DNA of 9,570 nucleotides from Treponema sp. (lineage in GTDB: Bacteria; Spirochaetota; Spirochaetia; Treponematales; Breznakiellaceae): the NCBI GenBank assembly GCA_031258265.1, contig JAIRNB010000010.1, positions 1-9,570 of the forward strand. Reading direction: 5' to 3'. Below the pieces are notes generated by a model that had not been told where the DNA came from, did not search any database, and saw nothing but the letters and a program-made list of their open reading frames with translations. The translations under genes and the position numbers were made by a program. Below are positions 1 to 6,191 of this stretch, one piece after another; the first letter of the stretch is position 1, and every line of letters starts with the position of its first letter.

Positions 1-1190
1 TAGGCAAGGCCCCGCTTCTCCAGGGCCAGGGCAAGCCGTTCCAGGGCCTCCTTTAGCACCGCCGCCGGGCAGGCCAGGTTGATCCGCTCGTAGCCCCGAC
101 CGCACTCGCCAAAGACATAGCCTTCATCAAGGAAAAGCTGGGCATCGTTGATCATGAAATTCTCCAGTTCCTGGTAATCCATGCCCAGCCCCCGGCAGTC
201 CCACCACTGCAGATAGGTCCCCTCCATGGGAAACACCGTTATCCCGGGGATACGCCGGGCGATAAATTCTTCCGCCAGTTTTTTGTTGCCGTCAATAACC
301 ACGATAAGCTCCTCCAGCCAGGGGCGGCATTGGGTATAGGCTATTTCGCAGGCCCGGTAACCAAGGGTATTCAGCGCGGGACCGCCCATGTTGTGGGAAA
401 TTTCCTCCAGATACTTCCGCTTTAGCTCCTTATTCGGAATGATGATGTTGGAGGAACGCATGCCCGCCAGGTTAAAAGTTTTACTGGGGGCGGTGCAGAC
501 GATCATGTTTTGTTCCAGTTCCTCCCCCAGGGCGGCAAAAACCGTATGGCTGAAACCGGGCATGATAATATCAAAGTGAATCTCATCGGAAACGATTGTT
601 ACATTGTGGCGCAGGCATATTTCGCCGATTTTTTTTAATTCTTCGATTTCCCAGACTCTGCCCACAGGATTATGGGGGCTGCAAAAAAGGAGAATCTTGT
701 TATTGGGATCGGCGGCCTTTTTTTCAAGATCGTCAAAGTCGATCTCGTAACGGCCATTCCGGATAAGCAGATTGTTTGCCGCCGCCCGGCGCTTGTTCCG
801 CTCTATCGCCATGAAAAAGGGGTAGTACACCGGGGGCATAATAATAACCCCTTCACCGGGGGCGGCAAAGGCCTTGACGGCGTTAAAAAACCCGGCCACC
901 ACACCGTTGGTATTAACGATCCACTCGTCTTTGATATTCCAGGAATGGTAATCCTTCATCCAGGAACGGACCGCGTTGTAGTACCGTTCCGTCGGGCCCG
1001 TATAACCCAGGACAAGATCGTTCAAATAATCCCGCAGCCCGGCGGTGATCTCCGGGGCCATTTTAAATTCCATATCCGCCACCGAAAGGGGGACAATGCC
1101 CTTGGCCGTCCGGGGGTTCTTCCGCTTCATCGAATCCCATTTATCCGATCCCGTAGCGGAGCGGTCAATCCGTGTTGTAAAATCGTACAT
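1..1190 (-). CDS. hly: Cystalysin / PatB-MalY family PLP-dependent C-S lyase, 3' end cut by window edge
   Basis: A fold-type I pyridoxal-phosphate enzyme that would split cysteine or cystathionine by beta-elimination to pyruvate, ammonia and a thiol or H2S, in the cytoplasm. The start is ATG 1190-1188, behind the ribosome site GGAGGAT 4 bases upstream. The visible 396 codons begin MYDFTTRIDRS and contain VPLSVADMEFK, LGYTGPTE, PPVYYPFFMAI, LLFCSPHNPVGRVW, SDEIHFDIIMPG and TAPSKTFNLAGM. Lys237 in APSKTFN is the expected Schiff-base lysine. The order and wording match T. denticola cystalysin (398 residues, Lys238) as I remember it, so only a few codons should be missing at position 1. The 255-base gap to truA suggests its own transcript, but I found no convincing promoter. 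A plain PatB/MalY C-S lyase is the cautious name, since hemolytic activity cannot be read from sequence. Confidence 0.93.
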   Translation of the reverse strand, partial: MYDFTTRIDRSATGSDKWDSMKRKNPRTAKGIVPLSVADMEFKMAPEITAGLRDYLNDLVLGYTGPTERYYNAVRSWMKDYHSWNIKDEWIVNTNGVVAGFFNAVKAFAAPGEGVIIMPPVYYPFFMAIERNKRRAAANNLLIRNGRYEIDFDDLEKKAADPNNKILLFCSPHNPVGRVWEIEELKKIGEICLRHNVTIVSDEIHFDIIMPGFSHTVFAALGEELEQNMIVCTAPSKTFNLAGMRSSNIIIPNKELKRKYLEEISHNMGGPALNTLGYRACEIAYTQCRPWLEELIVVIDGNKKLAEEFIARRIPGITVFPMEGTYLQWWDCRGLGMDYQELENFMINDAQLFLDEGYVFGECGRGYERINLACPAAVLKEALERLALALEKRGLA

Positions 1191-1445
1191 GCTATCCTCC
1201 GGGTAAGACTTTAGATCATGGGATAAAAAAAAGATATGCGGCCAGGGCGCGGGCATTTATTTTTTCACCGTGCAAGTTAAGGAGGGGGGGCACAGGGCTT
1301 TCAAAAGCCGGGGGCATGATCGCGCCCATGTAGGACATACTTTAACGCTGCCCCTCCCTCGCTCCAGCCTCCTCGGGCTTCGCCCTGCGGTGGCTTCCGC
1401 TACCCCCCCTTTTTTTTAGGGGCGCCAATTTGTGGCCGCGCCGCA
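1191..1445. other. Intergenic gap between truA and the C-S lyase gene
   Basis: There is no supported gene in these 255 bases. The gap holds the ribosome site for the lyase gene (1195-1200), a perfect 6-bp hairpin at 1296-1309 (ggcttt / aaagcc, 2-base loop), a run of seven G at 1284-1290, a C7-T8 run at 1403-1417 and the GC-rich block at 1346-1403 listed separately. On the minus strand TTGAAA and TTAACT flank the C7 tract with 18 bases between them, but the -10 match is only 3 of 6, so I do not call a promoter. Confidence 0.5.
1346..1403. repeat. GC-rich hairpin block, probable dispersed intergenic repeat
   Basis: This is a block of short imperfect units in noncoding DNA. It contains two small hairpins: gggc-ttc-gccc at 1375-1385 and gcgg-tggctt-ccgc at 1387-1400. 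On the minus strand it reads as three related purine-rich units: gcggaagccacc, gggcgaagcccg and ggctggagcgagg. The window holds only one copy. Calling it a repeat family rests on its internal architecture and a vague memory of similar blocks in treponeme intergenic DNA. Confidence 0.3.
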
Positions 1446-2270
1446 TTAGTCCCGGTAGTAATCTATTTTCCAGAGAAAAAGCCCCTGCCCCGGCAGAGTG
1501 GGGCCGGAGAGTCTATGATCGGCCTGTTCCAGCGCGGCGGCCAGGGCTTCGGGGGCCATATTTCGTTCCTCAAAAAAAAGCAGGGTTCCCAGAACGGAAC
1601 GGACCATTTTCCACAAAAAGGCGTTGGCGGAAATTTCAAACACCAGGGTATCCCCCTGGACAAAGAAGCCGCAGCGGGAAATATAGCGGAAACGGGAAAC
1701 GCTGGAATCTCCGGGGCTGGCAAAGAGGGAACAGTCCCGTTCCCCCAGGAGCAGCCGGCCGTAATCGTTGAGGAGCCCAATCCGGGGGCGGCGGCGGAGG
1801 GAAAGGCTGTAGCGCAGTTCATGGGGCAGGGCCGGACGACCGCAGATCAACTGGTAACGGTAGGTCCGGGATTTGGCATCGAAGCGGGAGTGAAAATCCT
1901 TCCGGGTTTCCCGGGCCTCCAGGATTCTAACGCCCCCCGGCAAAAACTTATTGAGGGCGGGGACAAAACGTTCCGGGGGGATACTGCCGATGGATGTGTA
2001 AAAATTGGCCGTCTGCCCCACGGCGTGGACCCCCGCATCGGTACGGCCCGCGCCGGTGAGGGGCACCTGGTGCCGGTGTATTTTTTCCAGCGCCGCCTCG
2101 AGAGTCCCCTGGACGCTGGGCCGCGCCGCTTCGCTGTGCTGCCGCTGCCAGCCGCAAAAATCCGTGCCGTCGTAGGCAATAAGGAGTCTGATGTTACGGC
2201 CCTGGGGAAGCGGCCCGGTCTCCGCTGTTCCGCCTGCCGGGGGTCCGGCGTTCTGCCGCGCTTCGTACAT
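1446..2270 (-). CDS. truA: tRNA pseudouridine synthase A
   Basis: Converts uridines 38-40 in the anticodon arm of tRNAs to pseudouridine, in the cytoplasm. The product has 274 residues. The start ATG 2270-2268 is preceded by GGAGG with 4 bases between. After a 25-residue proline- and glycine-rich N-terminal extension, the domain begins with IRLLIAYDGTDFCGWQRQ. The catalytic motif GAGRTDAGVHAVGQTANF has the nucleophile Asp78. FHSRFDAKSRTYRYQL and FLWKMVRSVLGTLL, near the C-terminus, are also typical of TruA. The length is slightly above the usual 245-270 because of the N-terminal extension, which may be shorter if a later start is used, although the ribosome site favours this one. It stands alone between two large gaps, so it is probably transcribed separately. 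Identity is secure. Confidence 0.97.
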   Translation of the reverse strand: MYEARQNAGPPAGGTAETGPLPQGRNIRLLIAYDGTDFCGWQRQHSEAARPSVQGTLEAALEKIHRHQVPLTGAGRTDAGVHAVGQTANFYTSIGSIPPERFVPALNKFLPGGVRILEARETRKDFHSRFDAKSRTYRYQLICGRPALPHELRYSLSLRRRPRIGLLNDYGRLLLGERDCSLFASPGDSSVSRFRYISRCGFFVQGDTLVFEISANAFLWKMVRSVLGTLLFFEERNMAPEALAAALEQADHRLSGPTLPGQGLFLWKIDYYRD

Positions 2271-2396
2271 GGAACCTCCAAAAAGGCGCCGGCGCGCCGG
2301 GAAATTATTGACGCTATGCGATACCGCATTGGTTTAATATACAGCCTGCCGGCAGGGGGCGAAGTAATTGCCCTGATAAGGGGCGTTGAAAGAAAA

Positions 2397-2424
2397 AATG
2401 TAACACCCGCCCGGCGCACGGCAA
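2397..2424 (-). promoter_or_regulatory. Weak candidate sigma70 promoter for truA
   Basis: On the minus strand TTGCCG (2424-2419) and TACATT (2402-2397) are separated by 16 bases, each matching 4 of 6 consensus positions. This would give a leader of about 120 bases before the truA start. The match is modest and the flanking DNA is GC-rich, so this is the best of several weak options. Confidence 0.28.
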
Positions 2425-2500
2425 CTGTATTTATCCCGGCCAAATGCAAGCCCGTCTTTAGGCGGGCGGGCGCGCCGCGGGGCCGGCTGTAGTAAATGCC

Positions 2501-2559
2501 TAGGTTTTTGCAAAGCAAAAACCTAAAGCCCAAAAATGGCATGGATGCCATTTTTGGGC
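2501..2559. repeat. Two adjacent perfect inverted repeats
   Basis: The first hairpin is 11 bp with a 3-base loop (taggtttttgc, aaa, then its exact complement, 2501-2525). Two bases later comes a 15-bp perfect hairpin with a 2-base loop (left arm gcccaaaaatggcat at 2528-2542, right arm 2545-2559). Neither is followed by a T run on either strand, so they are not standard intrinsic terminators. Perfect arms with minimal loops suggest recent origin or active maintenance, such as a palindromic intergenic repeat. Confidence 0.6.
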
Positions 2560-2560
2560 A

Positions 2561-2659
2561 GCGCAAGGGATAGAGCGGAAATACCGGAAGCCCGCCGGAG
2601 GCGGGCTGAGGAATTGCAGCGATAGCCTGGTCCCCGTCCCCGGAGGGGCGGGGATGCGC
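2561..2659. ncRNA. Candidate multibranched structured element
   Basis: An outer pairing gcgca (2561-2565) with tgcgc (2655-2659) encloses two strong arms. Arm 1 is agcccgcc with ggcgggct (2589-2607, 8 bp). Arm 2 is tccccg plus cccc with gggg plus cgggga (2631-2654, 10 bp, one bulged t). Both arms are capped by the same gga loop. The single-stranded linkers share related words (gatagagcgg and gcagcgatagc). The + strand ends in a run of seven A at 2662-2668. Whether this is a transcribed RNA or a DNA-level palindromic repeat cannot be told from one copy. Confidence 0.35.
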
Positions 2660-2718
2660 CCAAAAAAACAAGAGAAAAAGAGTAAAATAAAATCCGCGGG
2701 TTTGACGGTATCCGGCTC

Positions 2719-3573
2719 CTAAATGTCACTCTCGTTTAGTTCCTTGTTGATGGTGTCGTAGATTTGCCGGGCGTGGTCCAAAAGGGGTCCTGGTTTTTCC
2801 CGGGAAGATTTCCCCATGCCGAAGATTTTGGCAATGGTCCTGCGGGCGTCTTCCAGGGAAAGCCGCCGCTGGACCGGTTCGCTGGGGCCGTACTTGAAGC
2901 GCAGATAGGCGCAGAGGTAGAGCACTCCTTCGTAGGCGTAATTCTTATCGGTGTCCGGGCCGAAGGACTTCATCGCCGAAAGGGTTTCCTTGCCGCTCTG
3001 CTCCAGGCGGATTGCCTCGTTGTAGAGGAACTGCGCTTTCCGCCTGAAAAGCAGGGCAAGCCAATCGTAATGCTGGCGGGGACTCTTTTTGGCGAGATCG
3101 TCAAAGAGCCAGGCCGCCCGCAGGGAAGAAAGTCCCCGCTTGATAGTGGGGCTGAAATTCTTATCGAAATACCCGTAGCAGCGGGTTACGAGGTACTGGG
3201 AGGCCGCCCCCTCCGCCAGGCCCCGGGGGGAAGAAAAATCCAGGGGCCCGAAGAGAAGTTTAACATCTTTAACGCGGCCTTCCCTGTCGTCCTGGGCGCT
3301 GGCAAGGCCCGCTCCCCCAAGTTCCATAAAGTCCTGATCCATGGCGGCAAACCAACATTCGGGGCAGACCACAGCCTGATAGACCAGGGGGAAGATTTCC
3401 CCGTATTTGGCGCTGGGTTCGTAAAGCCGGTGGAGTTCATCGGTCATGGGGCCGGCGATAAGACGGCCTCCCCCGGAGAGGAGTTCCTCCTTGCGGAACC
3501 GGGCGCCGCAGACCGGACACTCGTATTCCTTTTTTGACAGAAACGATACCTTTAGTTCCTTTTCCTCATCCAT
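2719..3573 (-). CDS. DUF2225 family protein with a CxxC-CxxC zinc-ribbon pattern
   Basis: Function is unknown. The product has 284 residues from ATG 3573-3571, chosen because GAGG sits 6 bases upstream. A start at 3585, four codons earlier, is possible. Near the N-terminus are CPVC (Cys19, Cys22) and CPEC (Cys70, Cys73), which would form one zinc site, separated by FRKEELLSGGGRLI and an FPLVYQAVVCPEC stretch typical of DUF2225 (COG1655). The C-terminal two thirds look helical and charged (AAWLFDDLAKKSPRQHYDWL, ALLFRRKAQFLYNEAIRLEQ), possibly TPR-like. No signal peptide or membrane segment is seen, so it is probably cytoplasmic. It is the last gene of the cdaA-cdaR-acpS cluster, 26 bases after the acpS stop (14 for the earlier start), which suggests co-transcription but does not reveal its role. 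Confidence 0.85.
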   Translation of the reverse strand: MDEEKELKVSFLSKKEYECPVCGARFRKEELLSGGGRLIAGPMTDELHRLYEPSAKYGEIFPLVYQAVVCPECWFAAMDQDFMELGGAGLASAQDDREGRVKDVKLLFGPLDFSSPRGLAEGAASQYLVTRCYGYFDKNFSPTIKRGLSSLRAAWLFDDLAKKSPRQHYDWLALLFRRKAQFLYNEAIRLEQSGKETLSAMKSFGPDTDKNYAYEGVLYLCAYLRFKYGPSEPVQRRLSLEDARRTIAKIFGMGKSSREKPGPLLDHARQIYDTINKELNESDI

Positions 3574-3599
3574 CCGATTCCTCATTCATTTGTGGGCCC

Positions 3600-3986
3600 T
3601 CATTCATCGGCGGGTCCTCCCTCCAGCACCACCATGGCAATGGCGTTATCCCGTTCATGGGTCAGGGAAATGTGGATTCGCAGGGCGCCGCTTTTTTCCA
3701 GGGCCCGGCGGGCGGTATTAAAGACCTTTATCACCGGCTGCCCGTTAAAATGATTCTCCACCATGATGTCCTTTAGCACGATCCCCGAAAGGCCGGTCCC
3801 CAGGGCCTTGCCAAAGGCTTCCTTGGCGGCAAAGCGGGCCGCCAGGGAAAGGTTTACCCCGGCCCCTTTTTTCAGGGCGGCGGAAAGTTCCTGGGGGTGG
3901 AAGTACCGGTCCAGGAGTCCCGGGGTAAGCCGCCAGCGTTCCATGCGGTTCACATGGATCACATCTACCCCTATGCCGACTATCAT
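3600..3986 (-). CDS. acpS: Holo-[acyl-carrier-protein] synthase
   Basis: Transfers the 4'-phosphopantetheine arm of coenzyme A to the conserved serine of acyl carrier protein, making the active carrier for fatty acid synthesis in the cytoplasm. The product has 128 residues, the usual AcpS size. MIVGIGVDVIHVNRM holds the metal-binding Asp8, and RFAAKEAFGKALGTG holds Glu56 of the second metal/CoA motif. ISLTHERDNAIAMVVLE near the end is the typical C-terminal strand pair. The start ATG overlaps the cdaR stop by 4 bases (ATGA, 3986-3983), implying translational coupling. Placement directly after the c-di-AMP genes links lipid carrier activation to that operon by position only. Confidence 0.96.
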   Translation of the reverse strand: MIVGIGVDVIHVNRMERWRLTPGLLDRYFHPQELSAALKKGAGVNLSLAARFAAKEAFGKALGTGLSGIVLKDIMVENHFNGQPVIKVFNTARRALEKSGALRIHISLTHERDNAIAMVVLEGGPADE

Positions 3987-4948
3987 TGTTCCGCCCCGGC
4001 TTCGGCGGTAACGGTGAGCATTAGTTCCAGCGGTTCGGCGCGGATCAAATTGAGGGAGGGGGGCAGGGCAACTTTCACCGGCAGGGGATACCGGCCCGCT
4101 TCGTTTATTTCTGAACAGTCCACACTTAGAAAATTCACCGGCGGGACAAAGGCGTCCAGGGCCTCCCGGCGGCCTTCAAGACGCACGCTGCCGGTTCTGA
4201 TATTCCCCTCCCCCAGCAGTCCCGGCCCCAGGGAGGAAAGTATGATGGGGAGGTTTCCAAAATTCCGCACGTCCACTCTGGGATGGATAAAACCCTTAAA
4301 CTCGGTCATCCCGTTTCCCCGGATAGTCAACAGGGGGTCCCGGTTCAGGATGGGCACGGTGGCTGAAAAATCGGCGTTTCTGCCGTTCAAATCAATGACA
4401 TCGGTATAAAGTTCGGAAACATTATCCAAAAGGCTGCTGGGGCCCTCCAGAACCACCTGGGCGGGGGAAAGGGTGTGGGACCAGAAATCAAAGCCCGGTT
4501 CCGGATCCCCCTGGATGTTCGCCGTCAGGGGAACGTACTTAGTCTGCTTGTAATCAATCTCGATGTCCATGGCCACGGGGTCCGCCATCATTTCCAGCGG
4601 TTCCACCCCCAGGGCCGTCCCCTTCTTGCGGAGTCTTACCGGGACATGGTAGGCCCCCGGGGACTCGTAGCCGTTCAGATCGATGTAAGCCTCTATGTCG
4701 TCATCCTGGATAGGCAAAATATTGTTGGCATCCCCCCGCAGGGTTACCCGGACCATCCTGGCGTATGAGCTGGAGGGGCAGAGGTGGGAAGGAATTTCCA
4801 GGACCAGGGGCAGGGAAAAAAACCGGGTTTCCAGGGTATTGAGCCGGTGAAACATGAAGATCACCAGGGCCAGGGCAATGGAAAGGACCTTGGGAACCCA
4901 GTTTTCCGCCAGTTTTCCAAGGAAACCCTTAAGGTTTAGCGAAAACAT
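3983..4948 (-). CDS. cdaR: YbbR-domain protein, CdaA regulator CdaR
   Basis: Membrane-anchored partner that in other bacteria binds the diadenylate cyclase CdaA and modulates its activity. I chose ATG 4948-4946 (321 residues) because GGAGG lies 6 bases upstream and the protein then starts MFSLNLKGFLGKLAENW, directly before a single membrane helix at about residues 17-34 (WVPKVLSIALALVIFMF). A longer reading to 4990 would add 14 unlikely residues. The rest is extracytoplasmic beta-rich sequence with about three YbbR-type repeats, seen in phrases such as VRVTLRGDANNILPIQDDDI, AYIDLNGYESPGAYHVPVRL, VVLEGPSSLLDNVSELYTDV and SVRLEGRREALDAFVPPVNF. The start overlaps the end of cdaA by 20 bases and the stop overlaps acpS by 4, so all are on one message. 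Overall sequence is divergent, as is usual for YbbR proteins. Confidence 0.9.
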   Translation of the reverse strand: MFSLNLKGFLGKLAENWVPKVLSIALALVIFMFHRLNTLETRFFSLPLVLEIPSHLCPSSSYARMVRVTLRGDANNILPIQDDDIEAYIDLNGYESPGAYHVPVRLRKKGTALGVEPLEMMADPVAMDIEIDYKQTKYVPLTANIQGDPEPGFDFWSHTLSPAQVVLEGPSSLLDNVSELYTDVIDLNGRNADFSATVPILNRDPLLTIRGNGMTEFKGFIHPRVDVRNFGNLPIILSSLGPGLLGEGNIRTGSVRLEGRREALDAFVPPVNFLSVDCSEINEAGRYPLPVKVALPPSLNLIRAEPLELMLTVTAEAGAEQ

Positions 4949-5819
4949 CGCCCTCCTCCCTGGCGGAAAGATCCGCGGGACCCGGACCAAGATCGGAACC
5001 GGGAATAAAACCGCCCCCCAGGCCCGCGGGGGAAGCGCCGAAAGATTCCCGCCGGGCGCCCCGGTCCAGAAGGTTTCTGAGCCTGCGGGTTATTTCCAGG
5101 GTGGAAAGGTCGTAGTATATCTTTGAATCGAAGGCCAGGGATATGGCCCCGGTTTCCTCGGAGACCACGAGGATCACCGCGTCGGATTCTTCAGACATCC
5201 CCAGGGCGGCCCGGTGCCGGGTTCCAAAACTCTTGCGAATCCCCTGCTGTTCCGAAAGGGGGAGGAAGCAGCCCGCGGCGGCGATACGCCCCCCCTGTAC
5301 GATCATGGCCCCGTCGTGGAGGGGCCCGTCAAATTCAAAGACCGCCACGATAAGGGGGCTGGAAATATCCGCGTTCATCCGGGTCCCCGTGTCAATGATG
5401 TTCCTGATGTTGATTTTCCGGGAAAAGACGATCAGGGCCCCCCGCCGTTCCTGGGAAAGAATCTCCGCGGCGGTGATCACCGCGTCCAGTTGTCCGATCC
5501 GGGGCTTGGTATCGGGACGGAAAATATCCCCCTGCCCCAGGCGCATGATGATCTTCCGCAGTTCCGGCTGAAACACGATGGCGATACCCACCAGTATACC
5601 GGGGGCCAGGGTTTGGAGCAGCCACTGGAGGGTGGTAAGGCGGAAGAGAAAGGCTACGCCGTATACCAGGGTAAGAAAGCCCGCCCCCTTGACCAACTGT
5701 ATGGCCTGGGTTCTGGCCAGGAAATCGAATGCCTTGTAGAGGAGGAAGGCCAGAATCCCCACATCCAGAACCGGCCTTACAAAGTCATAGATGTAAGCTA
5801 AACGTTGAAACCAATCCAA
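4929..5819 (-). CDS. cdaA: Diadenylate cyclase CdaA (c-di-AMP synthase), TTG start
   Basis: Condenses two ATP to cyclic di-AMP, a second messenger for osmolyte, potassium and envelope control. The product has 296 residues. Three N-terminal membrane helices (about 18-35, 43-60 and 66-83) precede a cytoplasmic DAC domain. The catalytic motifs are present: DGA at 169-171 in GPLHDGAMIV and RHR at 201-203 in GTRHRAALGMSEESDAVILV, followed by SEETG at 220-224. The start is TTG 5819-5817. An in-frame TAA two codons upstream excludes any longer form, and only a weak AAAGG lies 10 bases before it. Residues about 255-296 form a glycine/proline-rich tail (PAGLGGGFIPGSDLGPGPAD) beyond the DAC domain, partly overlapping the cdaR start. 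Next to cdaR, as in many bacteria, although glmM does not follow here. Confidence 0.96.
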   Translation of the reverse strand: MDWFQRLAYIYDFVRPVLDVGILAFLLYKAFDFLARTQAIQLVKGAGFLTLVYGVAFLFRLTTLQWLLQTLAPGILVGIAIVFQPELRKIIMRLGQGDIFRPDTKPRIGQLDAVITAAEILSQERRGALIVFSRKINIRNIIDTGTRMNADISSPLIVAVFEFDGPLHDGAMIVQGGRIAAAGCFLPLSEQQGIRKSFGTRHRAALGMSEESDAVILVVSEETGAISLAFDSKIYYDLSTLEITRRLRNLLDRGARRESFGASPAGLGGGFIPGSDLGPGPADLSAREEGDVFAKP

Positions 5820-5827
5820 TTTTTATG

Positions 5828-5844
5828 TGCCTTTACCGGAGGCA
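5828..5844 (-). promoter_or_regulatory. Hairpin covering the weak cdaA ribosome site
   Basis: In the message, tgcct (5844-5840) pairs with aggca (5832-5828) around a 7-base loop. The right arm takes up most of the only Shine-Dalgarno-like stretch (AAAGG, 5834-5830), 10 bases before the TTG start. This could restrain translation of cdaA. A 5-bp stem is short, so the call is tentative. Confidence 0.3.
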
Positions 5845-5910
5845 TACAAACCTTTCCAAAACACGGAATTTTGGGATTGGCCGCCCCCCGGTATATTTTT
5901 AAGGAAGTCG

Positions 5911-5964
5911 CGGACCTGCGGTCCGAGTCCGTAATGGGTCTACATCATGGACAAACTCTGTTTA
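5911..5964. repeat. Structured repeat element, copy A
   Basis: The element consists of a hairpin (cggacc-tgc-ggtccg, 5911-5925) that runs into a 42-base conserved part (5923-5964). That part matches copy B (8554-8595) at 36 of 42 positions; shared words include ccgagtcc, gtctacat, atggaca and actct. It lies in the same orientation as copy B and about 90 bases upstream of the cdaA start, inside the leader if the promoter at 6080-6108 is used. Inside the conserved part, gtcc and ggac (5927-5930, 5949-5952) can pair. Confidence 0.75.
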
Positions 5965-6079
5965 AGACCGTGCCGGCGTTTCAGCTTTTGGAACAGCCCC
6001 TTTAGATTTTCGATTCTTTTTCCCCGGCGGTTAAGGGCCCCGGATTGCCCCATACGAATCTATACGGCGTTATGGTGTG

Positions 6080-6108
6080 ATTCTATTCCATGGAGGGGTA
6101 TTATTCAA
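6080..6108 (-). promoter_or_regulatory. Sigma70-type promoter for the cdaA-cdaR-acpS-DUF2225 operon
   Basis: On the minus strand the -35 box TTGAAT (6108-6103, 4 of 6) and the -10 box TAGAAT (6085-6080, 5 of 6) are separated by the optimal 17 bases in a locally AT-rich stretch. Transcription would start near 6073 and give a leader of about 250 bases before the cdaA TTG, containing repeat copy A. Confidence 0.55.
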
Positions 6109-6191
6109 TAGATTTTCGCGCCTTTACCGCCCCGCTCCGGTGCAAATAATGCGGCGTTTAGAAAATTTGGCATTAAGCCAGACCCCTAAAC

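Larger units (their letters stand above)
2271..2718. other. Hairpin-rich intergenic gap between the DUF2225 gene and truA
   Basis: No supported gene lies in these 448 bases. In + coordinates they hold a weak truA promoter candidate, a 7-bp hairpin with one G-U pair at 2450-2467 (gcccgtc-ttta-ggcgggc), the tandem perfect hairpins at 2501-2559 and a possible branched structure at 2561-2659, the last three listed separately. Near truA there are short palindromes such as ctgccggcag and ggcgcgcc. Minus-strand DNA just after the DUF2225 stop is T-rich, but no hairpin precedes it, so I do not call a terminator there. Confidence 0.6.

Noticed and set aside
672..1214. A 180-codon open frame on the + strand
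   Set aside because: It is antisense to the C-S lyase gene, which matches a known family along its full visible length.
1327..1345. A third copy of the two-copy repeat element
   Set aside because: Only a short stretch resembles atggaca...ttta. The hairpin and most of the core are missing.
1515..2492. A 325-codon open frame on the + strand
   Set aside because: It runs antisense through truA, whose motifs are unmistakable, and continues into the gap. The translation has no recognisable domain, and long antisense frames are common in GC-rich DNA.
2450..2659. A CRISPR array
   Set aside because: The hairpins differ in sequence and length, and there are no regular spacers or repeated units.
2764..3537. 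A 257-codon open frame on the + strand
   Set aside because: It is the antisense shadow of the DUF2225 gene, which has the conserved cysteine pattern and a ribosome site.
5214..5801. A 195-codon open frame on the + strand
   Set aside because: It lies wholly antisense to cdaA and has no independent support.
5946..5964. ATG on the + strand in both repeat copies, giving MDKLCL and MDRLYL
   Set aside because: The match ends after these six codons and copy B stops after 15 codons. No ribosome site precedes either ATG, so shared coding is less likely than shared structure.
5911..5964. The repeat element as an integron attC site
   Set aside because: Treponemes can carry integrons, so this was considered. 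The expected core motif of the GTTRRRY type is not matched in both copies, and no gene cassettes or integrase are present.
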